This document shows positions 17,706 through 28,100 of a DNA stretch of 64,000 nt, one piece after another (position 1 is the stretch's first letter; each line of letters opens with the position of its first letter). The position numbers were made by a program, and so were the translations under genes. This DNA comes from Pseudoflavitalea sp. G-6-1-2 (GTDB lineage: Bacteria > Bacteroidota > Bacteroidia > Chitinophagales > Chitinophagaceae): contig NZ_JABBGB010000003.1 in assembly GCF_012927185.1 (NCBI RefSeq), positions 1,612,001 through 1,676,000 of the forward strand, given 5' to 3'. The notes under the pieces were generated by a model. The model made no database searches. It was not told where the DNA came from and worked only from the letters and a program-made list of their open reading frames with translations.

Positions 17706-20087
17706 CTAAAACTGAATCCTGTACAAAATATCCGGGAAGAAACCGATCTGATTCACCTGGCCAACCCGGTTTTGCGCCCTGTTGTACCGTTGTGTAAACA
17801 CATTATCCCTGTTACTCACATTCTGCAGATCGAGGTAAATGGTTTGTGAGATCTTCCTTTTGGTATTGTTGAGTCGGAATCCAACCCGTACATCGGCTCT
17901 GAAATAATCTGAAAACCGCTGTGCATTGAAATTGCGCTCATCGAGCTTTTCAACCCCTGCCAGTCTGGATACTTCGAGGTCTACCGGTGTGTAGTACCTG
18001 CCACCGGCACTGGTGAGTTTAAGGTCGGCTGTAAAGGCATTCTTCCCTGTTTTCCCGATCTTCCATTCCTTTCCCGCCAGCACATTTGCTACGAGTTTAT
18101 TGTTGAATGTTGAGTTGCGCTCAATTCCATCACTTCCTTTATAGCGGGCATCGAACAGCGAAGCTGTTGTAAGCAAATAATATCCCCGGCTGAAAAATTT
18201 CTCGATCGTCAGCTCTAACCCTACATTGGTTCCCGTGCCTTTGCTTACCAGCCCTGCTTTATCGGGGAATGTGAAATCTGCACCTGCATTCAGGATGGAA
18301 AACCCGCTGGGCGTAGCTTCCACCGGCGCATCGAAGATGGATTGATAATAGGCTTCTGCTTTCAGCCTCCAATCCTTCGCAAAGTTCCAGTCGTAACCAA
18401 GTACGTAGTGATGTGCTTTGGTGAGATCGAGGTCCAGATTGCTTTGGTCATAACTGCCATCCGCTTTCTTTTGCTGGAACAGATAAACCGGCAGCGGTTG
18501 TTCCTGACTGTGAAGGCCATAACTGAATGTGATGGTTTTAGTTCCATCTATCGCATAACTCAGCGATGCCCGTGGCTCAATCGCGGATGTCTGGTTTAAG
18601 CCATAATAAATTCCATGCACCCCTGCATTAAGTGCCAGTTTCTCACTGAACCTGAATCTGCCCTGCACATAAGGCTGAAAAAGCACGGCGCTTCCATTGT
18701 AATCGCGGAGGCGACGCCAGTCTGGTGTTTCTTCGCGGCTATCGCGGTAGGTATCCAGCGACTCCACCTCGGCCAGTAATCCTCCCCTGATGGTAAACCT
18801 GCTGCTGAGTTTGGAGTTGAGGTAGGTGGATATGCGGAACTGATTATCGGTAGAACTCTGATTTGCTGTATGAATTCTATCTGCTTGTTTTTCAGGATAC
18901 TTATAGAGATCACCTTCTGTATTGGTGTATGAATAAGATACCACGGATCTGAGATAACTTTTGGTGCCCAGGTCGAGGGTATGTTTCAATCCTACAATCG
19001 CCATCCGCGACTTGAAATAAGTGTCTTCATCTGTGTTTGCCCAGAAATCTGTAGAGTCCAGATCCTTGCCGATGAAGTCGATGCTGCTGATGCCCGCCAT
19101 TCCAAACAGATTGAACTTTCCCAGTTTGGATGGAGCGAAATTGAAATTGAACACTACATCCTGATACTTAGGAACGGCATCGGTTCCTACATTGAAACCC
19201 ATCGATTGGCCGATCTGTGCAAAGGAGTACCGGTATCCTACGAGGTACGATGATCCGTTTTTCTTCTTGCTCAACGGTCCTTCGATCATGGCTTCCAGTC
19301 CGCTGAACAGATTGAGTTGAAGTGTCTTCTCCGTTTTATCTTTATTTCCGGTTCTGAGCGAAAGATCAAAAACAGCTCCTGTGGCATTGCCATATTCTGC
19401 AGAGAATGCACCGGTGTAAAAGTCCGAGGTTTTCAGTGCATTTGTGTTGAGTGCGCTAACCGGCCCACCCGTTGTTCCCAATGCTGCAAAGTGATTGGGA
19501 TTCGGAATGGGGATGCCTTCCATGCGCCACAGAACTGCGGTGGGTGAATTGCCCCTCACCACAATATCGTTTCGCGAGTCGTTGGTGGTGGCCACTCCTG
19601 CAAAATTGCTCACCAGTCGCGAAGGGTCGTTTCTTCCCCCGGCATACCGCGTTACTTCTTCCATGGAGAAAGACCTGGCACTGCTTCCCGCAAATTCATT
19701 CGAGGCCATGCCTTTTCGTACGCGCCTGCCGGTTATGGTCACTTCGTTGAGGGCGCTGATCTGCTGATCCATGGGAATATCCAGCACCACCTGTTTTCCC
19801 ACGGTTACCAGAATCTCCGGAATGGTGATGGTTTTGTAGCCCACACTTGTAAACGATAATTGCTGTCTGCCCAGCGGTACATTTTTGAGTACATACCTGC
19901 CGCTGGAATCCGTACGTGTTGCGGTGTTGGTGCCTGCAAGCTGAACCGTAACGTTGGCCAGTGGCCGCTCCGAGGCCTTGTCGATAACCGTTCCACTGAC
20001 GGTCTGTGTATTGCTCTGAGCCGCTGCTTCGGTATTGGCCAGCAAGAACGCAACAAGCAGCCAAAGCAGTGATCGGAATCTTTTCAT
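17706..20087 (-). CDS. TonB-dependent receptor with carboxypeptidase-like N-domain
   Basis: A 793-residue outer-membrane receptor for an unknown ligand. Signal peptide (1-23); CarboxypepD_reg-like beta sandwich (about 28-110, SGTVIDKASERPLANVTVQL); plug domain with NDIVVRGNSPTAVLWRMEGIPIPNPNHF; beta-barrel to the C-terminal aromatic residue (DILYRIQF). No SusD-like partner is next to it, which argues against a polysaccharide-utilisation locus. It is followed in the opposite direction of time by nothing but a small frame, and preceded by LytTR regulator and LytS kinase genes on the same strand, which may control it. Confidence 0.93.
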   Translation of the reverse strand: MKRFRSLLWLLVAFLLANTEAAAQSNTQTVSGTVIDKASERPLANVTVQLAGTNTATRTDSSGRYVLKNVPLGRQQLSFTSVGYKTITIPEILVTVGKQVVLDIPMDQQISALNEVTITGRRVRKGMASNEFAGSSARSFSMEEVTRYAGGRNDPSRLVSNFAGVATTNDSRNDIVVRGNSPTAVLWRMEGIPIPNPNHFAALGTTGGPVSALNTNALKTSDFYTGAFSAEYGNATGAVFDLSLRTGNKDKTEKTLQLNLFSGLEAMIEGPLSKKKNGSSYLVGYRYSFAQIGQSMGFNVGTDAVPKYQDVVFNFNFAPSKLGKFNLFGMAGISSIDFIGKDLDSTDFWANTDEDTYFKSRMAIVGLKHTLDLGTKSYLRSVVSYSYTNTEGDLYKYPEKQADRIHTANQSSTDNQFRISTYLNSKLSSRFTIRGGLLAEVESLDTYRDSREETPDWRRLRDYNGSAVLFQPYVQGRFRFSEKLALNAGVHGIYYGLNQTSAIEPRASLSYAIDGTKTITFSYGLHSQEQPLPVYLFQQKKADGSYDQSNLDLDLTKAHHYVLGYDWNFAKDWRLKAEAYYQSIFDAPVEATPSGFSILNAGADFTFPDKAGLVSKGTGTNVGLELTIEKFFSRGYYLLTTASLFDARYKGSDGIERNSTFNNKLVANVLAGKEWKIGKTGKNAFTADLKLTSAGGRYYTPVDLEVSRLAGVEKLDERNFNAQRFSDYFRADVRVGFRLNNTKRKISQTIYLDLQNVSNRDNVFTQRYNRAQNRVGQVNQIGFFPDILYRIQF

Positions 20088-20218
20088 AGTAAGATGTTTG
20101 ATGGTTTGTGAATCAAAATTCTTACTGGGAAAGCCGATGGAAAACTGAAGTATATGAGGAAGGAAAACCCTGCGACCATCAGACTGATTCTGTAGACAAC
20201 AGGTTTTGACGAGGATGT

Positions 20219-21127
20219 TTATTGATTTGTGCGCTCATCCGGAGTATCATTTTTCAATGTTCCGGGCGCGATGCGTTTGAAGAACTCATCCCGGTAACTA
20301 TCACTCACCGGAATGATATGCTGCTCGATATAGATCCGGTTCTTCCGAACCGAATTCACGCGATCAAGCGAAATTATATACGATTTATGCACCCGCATGA
20401 ACGCCCGCAGCGGCAGTTTTTCCGAGATGCTTTTCATGCTCATTCTCGTAATCACTGGCCTCGGTTGCTGATGCAGATGTATCTTGATATAATCTTTCAA
20501 CCCTTCCACAAAACTGATCTCCCTCACATTGATGCGTACCAGATTGTACTCCACATTCACAAAGAAAAATGCAGCGTACACATTTTCATCGTTGTTGTTA
20601 GTTGATTGGAGATCAGCGGTATTAACCGCAGGTACTTCAACTTTTTCTGAATTGTCCGGCTGCTGCCTGGCATTTTCGGTTGAAGGAGTCAGTTGCACCT
20701 GATCCGCTGGTGTGGATGATGCAGGTTTCTCTCCGGCGCTCCCCTGCTGGATGCTCGCTGCCTGCTTCATGGAATGCCAGCTTGCCGCCTTGTTCACCGC
20801 TTTTACGAACCGCTCGAAAGGCACCGGCTTCACCAGATAATCCAGCACATCGAGATCGAAGCCATCGAGTGCATACTTTTTATATGCCGTTACGAAGATC
20901 ACCATCGGACGATGCGAAGCAAGGCTCTCCAGAAACTGCACGCCTGTAAGGCCGGGCATCTGAATATCCAGAAAAATAAGGTCGATCCGCTCCCGCTGCA
21001 TCACGCTCAATGCTTCAAAAGCATTGGAACATCTGGCCACGAGATGCAAAAAAGGTATCCGCCGGATATTGTCTTCCAGCAGATCCAACGAAAGCATTTC
21101 ATCATCAACAGCCAGGCACCGGATCAT
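20219..21127 (-). CDS. LytTR-family response regulator
   Basis: 302 residues: receiver domain 1-120 (acid pocket DDE at 8-10, phosphoacceptor Asp54 in IFLDIQMPG, Lys in YLVKP), a variable Q/S/T/P-rich linker (about 125-190), then a LytTR DNA-binding domain (about 195-290, FVEGLKDYIKIHL...RVHKSYIISLDRV). Partner of the adjoining LytS-type kinase; their genes overlap by 23 bases. The linker is longer than in most LytTR regulators. A likely target is the TonB receptor gene 130 bases downstream (inference). Confidence 0.93.
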   Translation of the reverse strand: MIRCLAVDDEMLSLDLLEDNIRRIPFLHLVARCSNAFEALSVMQRERIDLIFLDIQMPGLTGVQFLESLASHRPMVIFVTAYKKYALDGFDLDVLDYLVKPVPFERFVKAVNKAASWHSMKQAASIQQGSAGEKPASSTPADQVQLTPSTENARQQPDNSEKVEVPAVNTADLQSTNNNDENVYAAFFFVNVEYNLVRINVREISFVEGLKDYIKIHLHQQPRPVITRMSMKSISEKLPLRAFMRVHKSYIISLDRVNSVRKNRIYIEQHIIPVSDSYRDEFFKRIAPGTLKNDTPDERTNQ

Positions 21128-22151
21128 GCATTTGTATTTTTAAGGATGCATTGTAATAAACGCCATTGCTTACCATATTCAGCATATGCCGGTTGGGATA
21201 GAGCAGGCCGAGACGGCGTTTCAGATTGGTGAGACCGATCCCCGAAGTTTTGTCCTTTGCTTCGGAGCCCTGCCGGTTGAACTTGTTCTGCACCATCAGC
21301 AGCACTTCGTCTTTGATCACTTTCAGTTGCACGATTATTTCCGGGTCTTCGATCATGCCTACTCCATGTTTGAAGGCATTTTCCACCAGCGGAATCAGCA
21401 GCATCGGTTCGATGGCAAAATCTTCCGGCGGCTGCTCCGCCTCGAAACTGATGCGCACGTGATGCCCGAATCTCAGGGTCTGCAGATCGATATAACTTTG
21501 CAGATAATCGATCTCGCGCTGAATGCTCACCTTCTCTTCATCGGACTCGTACAACATATAATGCATGAGGTTAGAAAGCTCCATCAGTGCGGGTTCCAGC
21601 TTATCCGACTTCTTCCTTGCCAGCGATACCATGCTGTTGAGGGTATTGAACATAAAGTGAGGACTCACCTGCGAGCGCAGAAATCCCAGTTCGGTGCGAA
21701 GGTTTTCCGATTGCAGCCGCTGTTCGCGCACAACATAGGTGATCAGCAGAAAACTGGTGCCCGTTGCCATCACGGCAATGGCTATCAGAAACTTCATGAT
21801 CATGCCTGCCATCAGGTTCTGATACTCGAACTTTCCCTCGATGGCACAGTGAATGTATGCGCTCGACACTGCCAGTGCAATGCAAAGCACTACGATCGAC
21901 AAAAGGTAGGTCTTCACCTTTTTCTTCAGAAAATACTTCGGATACAGATAATACACCATCAGGTAAAAAATGCCGATCTGCATAATGGTGAACGGCATTT
22001 TCCCTAACGACATATAGGAGTCTGGCCTGTACCCTTCTTTCAAAGGCATCAGTACCAGTGGTATGGCAATGCTTGGCACCCATAGTATGGTGTGCAGCAA
22101 AATATTAATGCGTTTATTCGACAACATCGGATGGAAAGAGAATGATTGCAA
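21105..22151 (-). CDS. LytS/YehU-type sensor histidine kinase
   Basis: 348 residues. Four hydrophobic segments (about 16-35, 53-70, 80-102, 114-140) are followed by a coiled coil and the His_kinase domain SQVSPHFMFNTLNS (His165), then an ATPase domain with PLVENAFKHG and TSGIGLTNLKRRL. It has no separate sensory domain, so the signal is probably read in or near the membrane. It overlaps the response-regulator gene. Confidence 0.94.
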   Translation of the reverse strand: MQSFSFHPMLSNKRINILLHTILWVPSIAIPLVLMPLKEGYRPDSYMSLGKMPFTIMQIGIFYLMVYYLYPKYFLKKKVKTYLLSIVVLCIALAVSSAYIHCAIEGKFEYQNLMAGMIMKFLIAIAVMATGTSFLLITYVVREQRLQSENLRTELGFLRSQVSPHFMFNTLNSMVSLARKKSDKLEPALMELSNLMHYMLYESDEEKVSIQREIDYLQSYIDLQTLRFGHHVRISFEAEQPPEDFAIEPMLLIPLVENAFKHGVGMIEDPEIIVQLKVIKDEVLLMVQNKFNRQGSEAKDKTSGIGLTNLKRRLGLLYPNRHMLNMVSNGVYYNASLKIQMHDPVPGC

Positions 22152-22253
22152 TAAAATTACTGCTTCCCCTCCATCCTCTATAGTGATATGTGCCGCGCAG
22201 ATGTAATGTTGCGACGAATGGCAGCTTTGTGCCGACCAACGGGCGGGCGCGAA

Positions 22254-22853
22254 TTATTCGCGCACCCACATGATCTTTTCTTCTACCGCACCAGGTGTTC
22301 TCACGGCAGATGGCACACGGGCATATCCGAGATTGAAAAAGCCCATCAGCTTATCATCCGCTTCCAGATTGAACAGCGATTTCGCCTGCTCATAGAATGT
22401 AATGCCTCCCGTGCTCCAGTACCCGCCGATTCCATAAGCTGTGGCGGTGAGATAAATATTCTGCACTGCACAGGCTACTGCCGCGATCTCTTCCATTTCA
22501 GGAATATCCGCGTGGCGCTTCATTCCGATGGCAATTACATGAGAGCAAAGCATTGGTGTGATCAGCAACGAATCGTACCTGCCCTGTTTGAATTTGGTAC
22601 CGGCATGCGCTTTGTATATAGCAGCCTGCTGGTCAGCCAGTTTCTGAAGGCCATTTCCGGAAAATACGGTAAAGCGCCATGGCTCTGTGAGTTTATGGTT
22701 GGGCGCCTGGTTGGCGTTGAAGAGCAGTTGATAAATGATCTCGTCAGGAATAACCTTGCCTGGTTCAAACTGGGATGTAAATGTGCTTCTGCGCTTTTCG
22801 ATGATCTCATTGATCACCTGCACCTGAGATGTCTGTTCCATAGAGCCGTTCAT
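22254..22853 (-). CDS. Nitroreductase family protein
   Basis: An FMN-dependent oxidoreductase of the small nitroreductase (YdjA-like) type, about 199 residues. Motifs are EIIEKRRSTFTSQF (flavin-binding Arg), NANQAPNHKLTEPWRF, and GIGGYWSTGG. Possible starts are 22862, 22853 and 22841. The 22862 ATG is almost at the predicted transcription start of the reverse promoter (-7 at 22870-22877), so 22853 or 22841 is more likely. The substrate is unknown. Confidence 0.88.
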   Translation of the reverse strand: MNGSMEQTSQVQVINEIIEKRRSTFTSQFEPGKVIPDEIIYQLLFNANQAPNHKLTEPWRFTVFSGNGLQKLADQQAAIYKAHAGTKFKQGRYDSLLITPMLCSHVIAIGMKRHADIPEMEEIAAVACAVQNIYLTATAYGIGGYWSTGGITFYEQAKSLFNLEADDKLMGFFNLGYARVPSAVRTPGAVEEKIMWVRE

Positions 22854-22869
22854 ATTTTTCATTTGTGCG

Positions 22870-22889
22870 CAAAGATAGGTTTATCTTTG
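22870..22889. promoter_or_regulatory. Back-to-back -7 elements for nitroreductase and purK
   Basis: CAAAGATA (22870-22877) and TATCTTTG (22882-22889) form a perfect inverted repeat spaced by GGTT. Each is a full TAnnTTTG match, one per strand, so the two divergent genes probably share a promoter core and cannot be transcribed from it at the same moment. Confidence 0.55.
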
Positions 22890-22909
22890 CCGCCTTAATC
22901 CACCAATCA

Positions 22910-24034
22910 ATGATGTTAAAAGTAGGTATTCTGGGCGGCGGCCAATTGGGAAGAATGTTGCTCCAGGCAGCAGCTAATTATCCGGTCGAAACTTTTGTGA
23001 TGGAAAATGATCCCGATTGCCCTTCAGCTCATCTCTGCCATCATTTTACAAAAGGTGATATCAGAAATTACGACGATGTATTCAATTTCGGTAAAGGCCT
23101 CGATGCCCTCACCATCGAAATCGAATCTGTAAACGAAGAAGCCCTCGAAGCCCTCGAAGCACAGGGTGTGAAGATCTATCCAAAACCTTCCGCACTTCGT
23201 ACCATTAAGAATAAGATTCTGCAAAAGGAATTTTACAAGGAGAATCAGATCCCCTCACCTGATTTTAAAGTAACACAGAATATTGCCGATCTGAAGCAAC
23301 ATGCCGATATGCTGCCTGCCGTAAATAAAATAGGTATGGGAGGATATGATGGCAAAGGCGTTCAGGTGATCCGCAACACCAGCGACTTTGAAAAAGGATT
23401 TGATGCTCCCGGTGTGCTGGAGAAAATGGTGAACATCCATAAAGAGATCGCGCAGATCGTTGCCATCAATGAAAAAGGCGAGACTGCCCTCTATCCTACT
23501 GTGGATATGGTGATGGATCCCAATCTCAACCTGCTCGATTATCAGCTGAGCCCTGCAGACCTTCCCCAGCAAACCGCCTGGAGAGTGGAAGCCATCGCAC
23601 TTGCAGTGGTGAAAGCACTGAAAAGTCCCGGCATCTTTGCTGTTGAACTCTTCGTCGACAAAGATGGCAATGTACTGGTAAATGAAACCGCCCCCCGCGT
23701 GCACAACAGCGGCCACCATACCATCGAAGCCAATTACAGTTCGCAGTTCGATATGCTCTGGCGCGTGATACTCGGTTACCCTCTCGGCAATACCGACCAT
23801 ATTCTGCCTGCCGCTATCGTAAATCTTGTAGGCGCCGAAGGATATAGCGGCGAAGCAATATATGATGGACTGGATGAGGTTTTGAAGATGGAAAACGTTT
23901 TTGTACATATCTACGGAAAAAAAGAAACCAAGCCCGGCCGCAAGATGGGACACGTCACCATCGTCTCAAAAGACAGGCAGGACCTCAGTTTCAAGGCTCA
24001 TCGTATTAAAAACATATTAAAAGTGATTGCTTAA
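22910..24034 (+). CDS. purK: N5-carboxyaminoimidazole ribonucleotide synthase PurK
   Basis: ATP-grasp enzyme of de novo purine synthesis that joins bicarbonate to AIR. 374 residues from MMLKVGILGGGQLGRML, with the ATP-grasp core KIGMGGYDGKGV and the metal-site segment NETAPRVHNSGHHTIEA. The longer frame upstream of 22910 would overlap the promoter and is rejected. Its usual partner purE lies 5.7 kb downstream, beyond the efflux operon. Confidence 0.96.
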   Translation: MMLKVGILGGGQLGRMLLQAAANYPVETFVMENDPDCPSAHLCHHFTKGDIRNYDDVFNFGKGLDALTIEIESVNEEALEALEAQGVKIYPKPSALRTIKNKILQKEFYKENQIPSPDFKVTQNIADLKQHADMLPAVNKIGMGGYDGKGVQVIRNTSDFEKGFDAPGVLEKMVNIHKEIAQIVAINEKGETALYPTVDMVMDPNLNLLDYQLSPADLPQQTAWRVEAIALAVVKALKSPGIFAVELFVDKDGNVLVNETAPRVHNSGHHTIEANYSSQFDMLWRVILGYPLGNTDHILPAAIVNLVGAEGYSGEAIYDGLDEVLKMENVFVHIYGKKETKPGRKMGHVTIVSKDRQDLSFKAHRIKNILKVIA

Positions 24035-24068
24035 CTGAGACCCCCTGCTGCCGTTCATAACCTTTTTG

Positions 24069-24117
24069 CGGGTTGCTATTTTGAAAAGAGTAATTTTAGC
24101 AACCCGTCATTTTTTTT
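24069..24117 (+). terminator. Terminator after purK
   Basis: Perfect 10-bp stem CGGGTTGCTA (24069-24078) / TAGCAACCCG (24097-24106) with an 18-base loop, then TCATTTTTTTT. It ends 22 bases before the efflux operon, so an operator role is also possible. Confidence 0.6.
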
Positions 24118-24139
24118 AAACTACTATTCCGAGATTCAA

Positions 24140-25189
24140 ATGAAAGGTTTACGCTGGATAGCAACAGGCTTACTACTCAGTAGCGTTTTAATTGCGTGTA
24201 AAGAAAAGAAGAAAGATGCGGCACCTGTGGCTCCGGCCAGAGCGGGAGGCCCCCTGCAGGCCGAAGGTTTTGTGGTAAGAACTACCTCACTCAGTGAAAA
24301 CCTCGAAATTCCGGGAACCATCTTACCGTATGAACAAACTGAGATCAGACCCGAAATTTCCGGTCGTGTTGTTCAGTTGAATATCGCCGAAGGAAGTTTC
24401 GTTTCCAAAGGTGCATTGCTGGTAAAGATCTTCGATGGCGATCTGCAGGCGCAGCTCAAAAAACTGCAGGTGCAGCTGGAGATCTCCGAAAAAACCGCAG
24501 AACGTTACAAAGCCCTTCTCAAGATCAATGGCATCAGTCAGCAGGAGTACGATCTCAGCGAACTGAACAGCAATAACCTCCGTGCCGATATCGATCTGGT
24601 TCGCGTGAATATCGCTAAAACCGAGATCCGCGCTCCGTTCAATGGACGCATCGGATTGCGCAATATCAGTCTGGGCGCATACATCACCCCTACCACCATC
24701 GTAAGTACCATCAGCCAGGTAGCCCAGCTGAAAATGGAATTTTCCGTTCCCGAAAAATACAGCGACGAAATGAACAAGGGCCGCAAAGTGAGTTTCACCA
24801 TTGCAGGCACCAATCAGCTATTCAACGCAAACATACTCGCCACCGAATCGGTGATCGAAGCCAATACCCGTACCCTCAAAGTGAGAACGGTGGTTAGTGG
24901 AAATCACGCTCTGCTGGTGCCCGGCGCCTTCGCCAAAGTAGCATTGCAGCTGGGAGAGAACGATCAGGCGATGATCATTCCAACACAGGCTGTAATTCCG
25001 CAGGCAAGAAACAAGCGCGTGATCGTCTACAAAGGCGGTTCTGTAAAATTCGTTGAAGTGAATACGGGCATCCGCGATTCGTCCTACGTGCAGATCACCA
25101 GCGGACTGAATGTGGGTGATACCATTTTAACCACTGCCCTGCTCGCCATCCGTGAGAACAGCAAAATCAAATTGTCGAAAGTTCAATAA
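24140..25189 (+). CDS. RND efflux periplasmic adaptor (membrane fusion protein)
   Basis: A 349-residue lipoprotein: signal peptide with lipobox VLIAC near residue 20, then the HlyD/AcrA-type fold. The lipoyl half is RPEISGRVVQLNIAEGSFVSKGALLVKI, followed by a short alpha-hairpin (about 95-150), the second lipoyl half IRAPFNGRIGLRNISLGAYI, and a beta-barrel. It links the pump at 25199 to the TolC-like channel at 28336. The exported substrate cannot be told from sequence. Confidence 0.95.
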   Translation: MKGLRWIATGLLLSSVLIACKEKKKDAAPVAPARAGGPLQAEGFVVRTTSLSENLEIPGTILPYEQTEIRPEISGRVVQLNIAEGSFVSKGALLVKIFDGDLQAQLKKLQVQLEISEKTAERYKALLKINGISQQEYDLSELNSNNLRADIDLVRVNIAKTEIRAPFNGRIGLRNISLGAYITPTTIVSTISQVAQLKMEFSVPEKYSDEMNKGRKVSFTIAGTNQLFNANILATESVIEANTRTLKVRTVVSGNHALLVPGAFAKVALQLGENDQAMIIPTQAVIPQARNKRVIVYKGGSVKFVEVNTGIRDSSYVQITSGLNVGDTILTTALLAIRENSKIKLSKVQ

Positions 25190-25198
25190 TTACCGGTT

Positions 25199-28100
25199 AT
25201 GAATATCTCTGAACTGAGTTTACGCAGGCCGGTACTGGCAACGGTACTGAACATCATGATCGTGTTGTTCGGTATCATCGGCTTCACCTTTCTGGGTGTG
25301 CGCGATTATCCCGCCATCGATCCGCCGAACGTGAGTGTGGGCACTTCCTACCCCGGCGCCAATGCCGAGATCGTAGAGTCGCAGATCACAGAACCGCTGG
25401 AGAAAGCCATCAATGGTATCGCCGGTGTAAAGAATATCACGAGTACCAGCAGTCAGGGTACCAGCCGCATCAACGTAGAGTTCGATCTCAGCATCGACCT
25501 CGAAGCTGCGGCTAATGATGTACGTGATAAAGTGTCGCAGGCATCCCGTTCCTTGCCCGATGATCTTCCCGCTCCTCCCGTAGTGAGCAAGGCAGATGCC
25601 AGCTCGGATGCCATCATCTCCATGACCGTGCAGAGCAATACCCGCAATCAGTTGCAGGTTACTGAATATGCCAACAACGTGCTGGTGGAGCGTTTGCAAA
25701 CCATTCCCGGTGTAAGCTCCATTCAGATCTGGGGAGAGAAAAGATACGCGATGCGCATCTGGTTCAATCCCGCCAAACTCAGCGCCTATGGCCTTACTCC
25801 CGGTGATGTGCAACAGGCATTGCAGCGCGAGAACGTAGAACTTCCTTCGGGAAAGATCGCGGGTAATGCCACTGAATTATCCATCCGTACATTCGGTCGC
25901 CTCTTCACAGAAGAAGATTTCAGCAATGTGATCATAAAGAATGTGGGAGGAAACGATATCAGGCTGAAAGATGTGGCCGAAGCTGTGCTCGGACCTGAGA
26001 ACGAAGAAACCGTACTGAAAGAAAGCGGTACGCCGATGATCGCACTGGCGCTGATTCCGCAGCCAGGCTCCAACTATGTAGCCATCTCCGATGAATTCTA
26101 CAAACGATACGATCAGCTGAAGAAAGAAGTTCCTGCTGATCTCAGTCTCAATATCGCGATGGACCAAACGAGGTTCATCAAACAATCCATTTCCGAAGTG
26201 GAAGAAACTCTCATCATCGCATTGATACTGGTGGTGCTGATCATTTACCTCTTCTTCCGCGACTGGCTGATTGCCATCCGTCCGCTCATCGATATTCCCG
26301 TAGCCCTCATCGGCGCCTTCTTCATCATGTACATCAGCGGGTTCACCATCAACGTACTCTCTTTGCTGGGTATCGTACTGGCAACGGGCCTTGTGGTGGA
26401 TGATGGTATCGTTGTAACGGAGAACATCTTCAAAAAAATGGAGCAGGGTATGAACAAATACCAGGCTGCCAAAGAAGGTTCCAAAGAGATTTATTTCGCG
26501 GTGATCTCCACGAGCATCACACTGGCGGTGATCTTTCTTCCCATCATATTCCTGCAGGGATTTGTAGGAAGATTATTCCGTGAATTCGGTATCGTAGTGG
26601 CCGGTGCGGTGCTGATCTCAGCATTGGTATCGCTCACGCTTACACCGGTGCTCAACGTAAAACTTACCAAGAAAGTACATAAACATGGATGGTTCTATCG
26701 CGTAACAGAACCTTTCTTTCAGGGCATGGAACGCGGTTATTACAACTCGCTGCGCGCATTCCTGAAAGTGAGATGGGTAGCGGGTTTGATCATCGTAGGA
26801 TGTTTCTGCATCATCTGGTTCATCGGCAGAAACCTGCAATCGGAACTGGCTCCGCTCGAAGATCGCAGCCAGTTCAGGCTCAGTGTTACCGCTCCCGAAG
26901 GGACTGCTTACGATTACATGGATAAATACGTTGACCGGCTTACCAACCTGATGCTCGACTCAATTCCTGAAAAGAAAATTGTGCTCAGCATCACAGCCCC
27001 CGGATTCAGCGGCGCAGGATCTGTGAACAGCGGCATGGTGCGCGTAACAATGGTGGATCCACAGGAAAGAACGCGCTCGCAGGAAGATGTGGTGAACATG
27101 GTGAACCGCAATCTCGGCAAGTACTCCGAAGGACGCGCATTTGCCATGCAGGAGCAGACCATTTCCGTTAACCGGAGAGGTGGACAACCCGTGCAATTTG
27201 TGATCCAGAACAACAACTTCGAAAAGATCAAAGCGATATTGCCTCAGTTCCTCGAAGAAGCAAGTAAGAGTCCTGCACTCACCAATGTGGATGCAGATCT
27301 TAAATTCAATAAACCCGAATTGCAGATCGATGTAGATCGTATCAAGGCAAGTCAGCTCGGAGTAAGCATTGTAGACGTATCGCAAACACTGCAGCTGGCG
27401 TTGAGCAATCTTCGTCTCGGTTATTTCTACCGCGAAGGAAAACAATATCAGGTGATCGGACAGGTAGCGCGCAACGACCGCGACGACCCTACCGATCTGA
27501 AGAATATTTATGTGCGCAATAACAGGGGCGAGATCATTTCGCTGGATAACGTGGTGAGCATCCGTGAAGAAACCACGCCTCCTACCCTGTATCATTTCAA
27601 CCGTTACAAATCCGCTACCATCTCTGCAGGTACTGCGCCCGGAAAAACATTGGGTGATGGCATCAAAGCGATGGAAGATATATTCAAAAAACTGAATACC
27701 GATGGATCTTTTGAGTCTTCGCTCGCAGGCGCTTCGCGCGACTTTGCTGAAAGCTCCGGCAATACCAGCTTTGCATTCATTCTGGCGCTGGTGCTGATCT
27801 TCCTCGTACTGGCCGCGCAGTTCGAAAGTTTCATCGATCCGCTGGTGATCATGTTCACCGTTCCGCTGGCAATTGCCGGTGCGGTGCTGAGTCTCTGGCT
27901 CTTCGATCAAACCCTGAACATCTTCTCGCAGATCGGTATGATCATGCTGATTGGTCTGGTTACCAAGAACGGTATCCTCATTGTGGAGTTCGCGAATCAG
28001 AAGCAGCTGGCAGGTCTCAGCAAAAAAGATGCGGTAGCAGATGCGGCGCAGGCGAGGCTTCGTCCGATCCTCATGACCAGTCTCGCTATGTCACTCGGTG

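Noticed and set aside
26960-27910. Reverse-strand frame of 316 codons
   Set aside because: It is a shadow of the RND permease gene with low-complexity residues and no family features.
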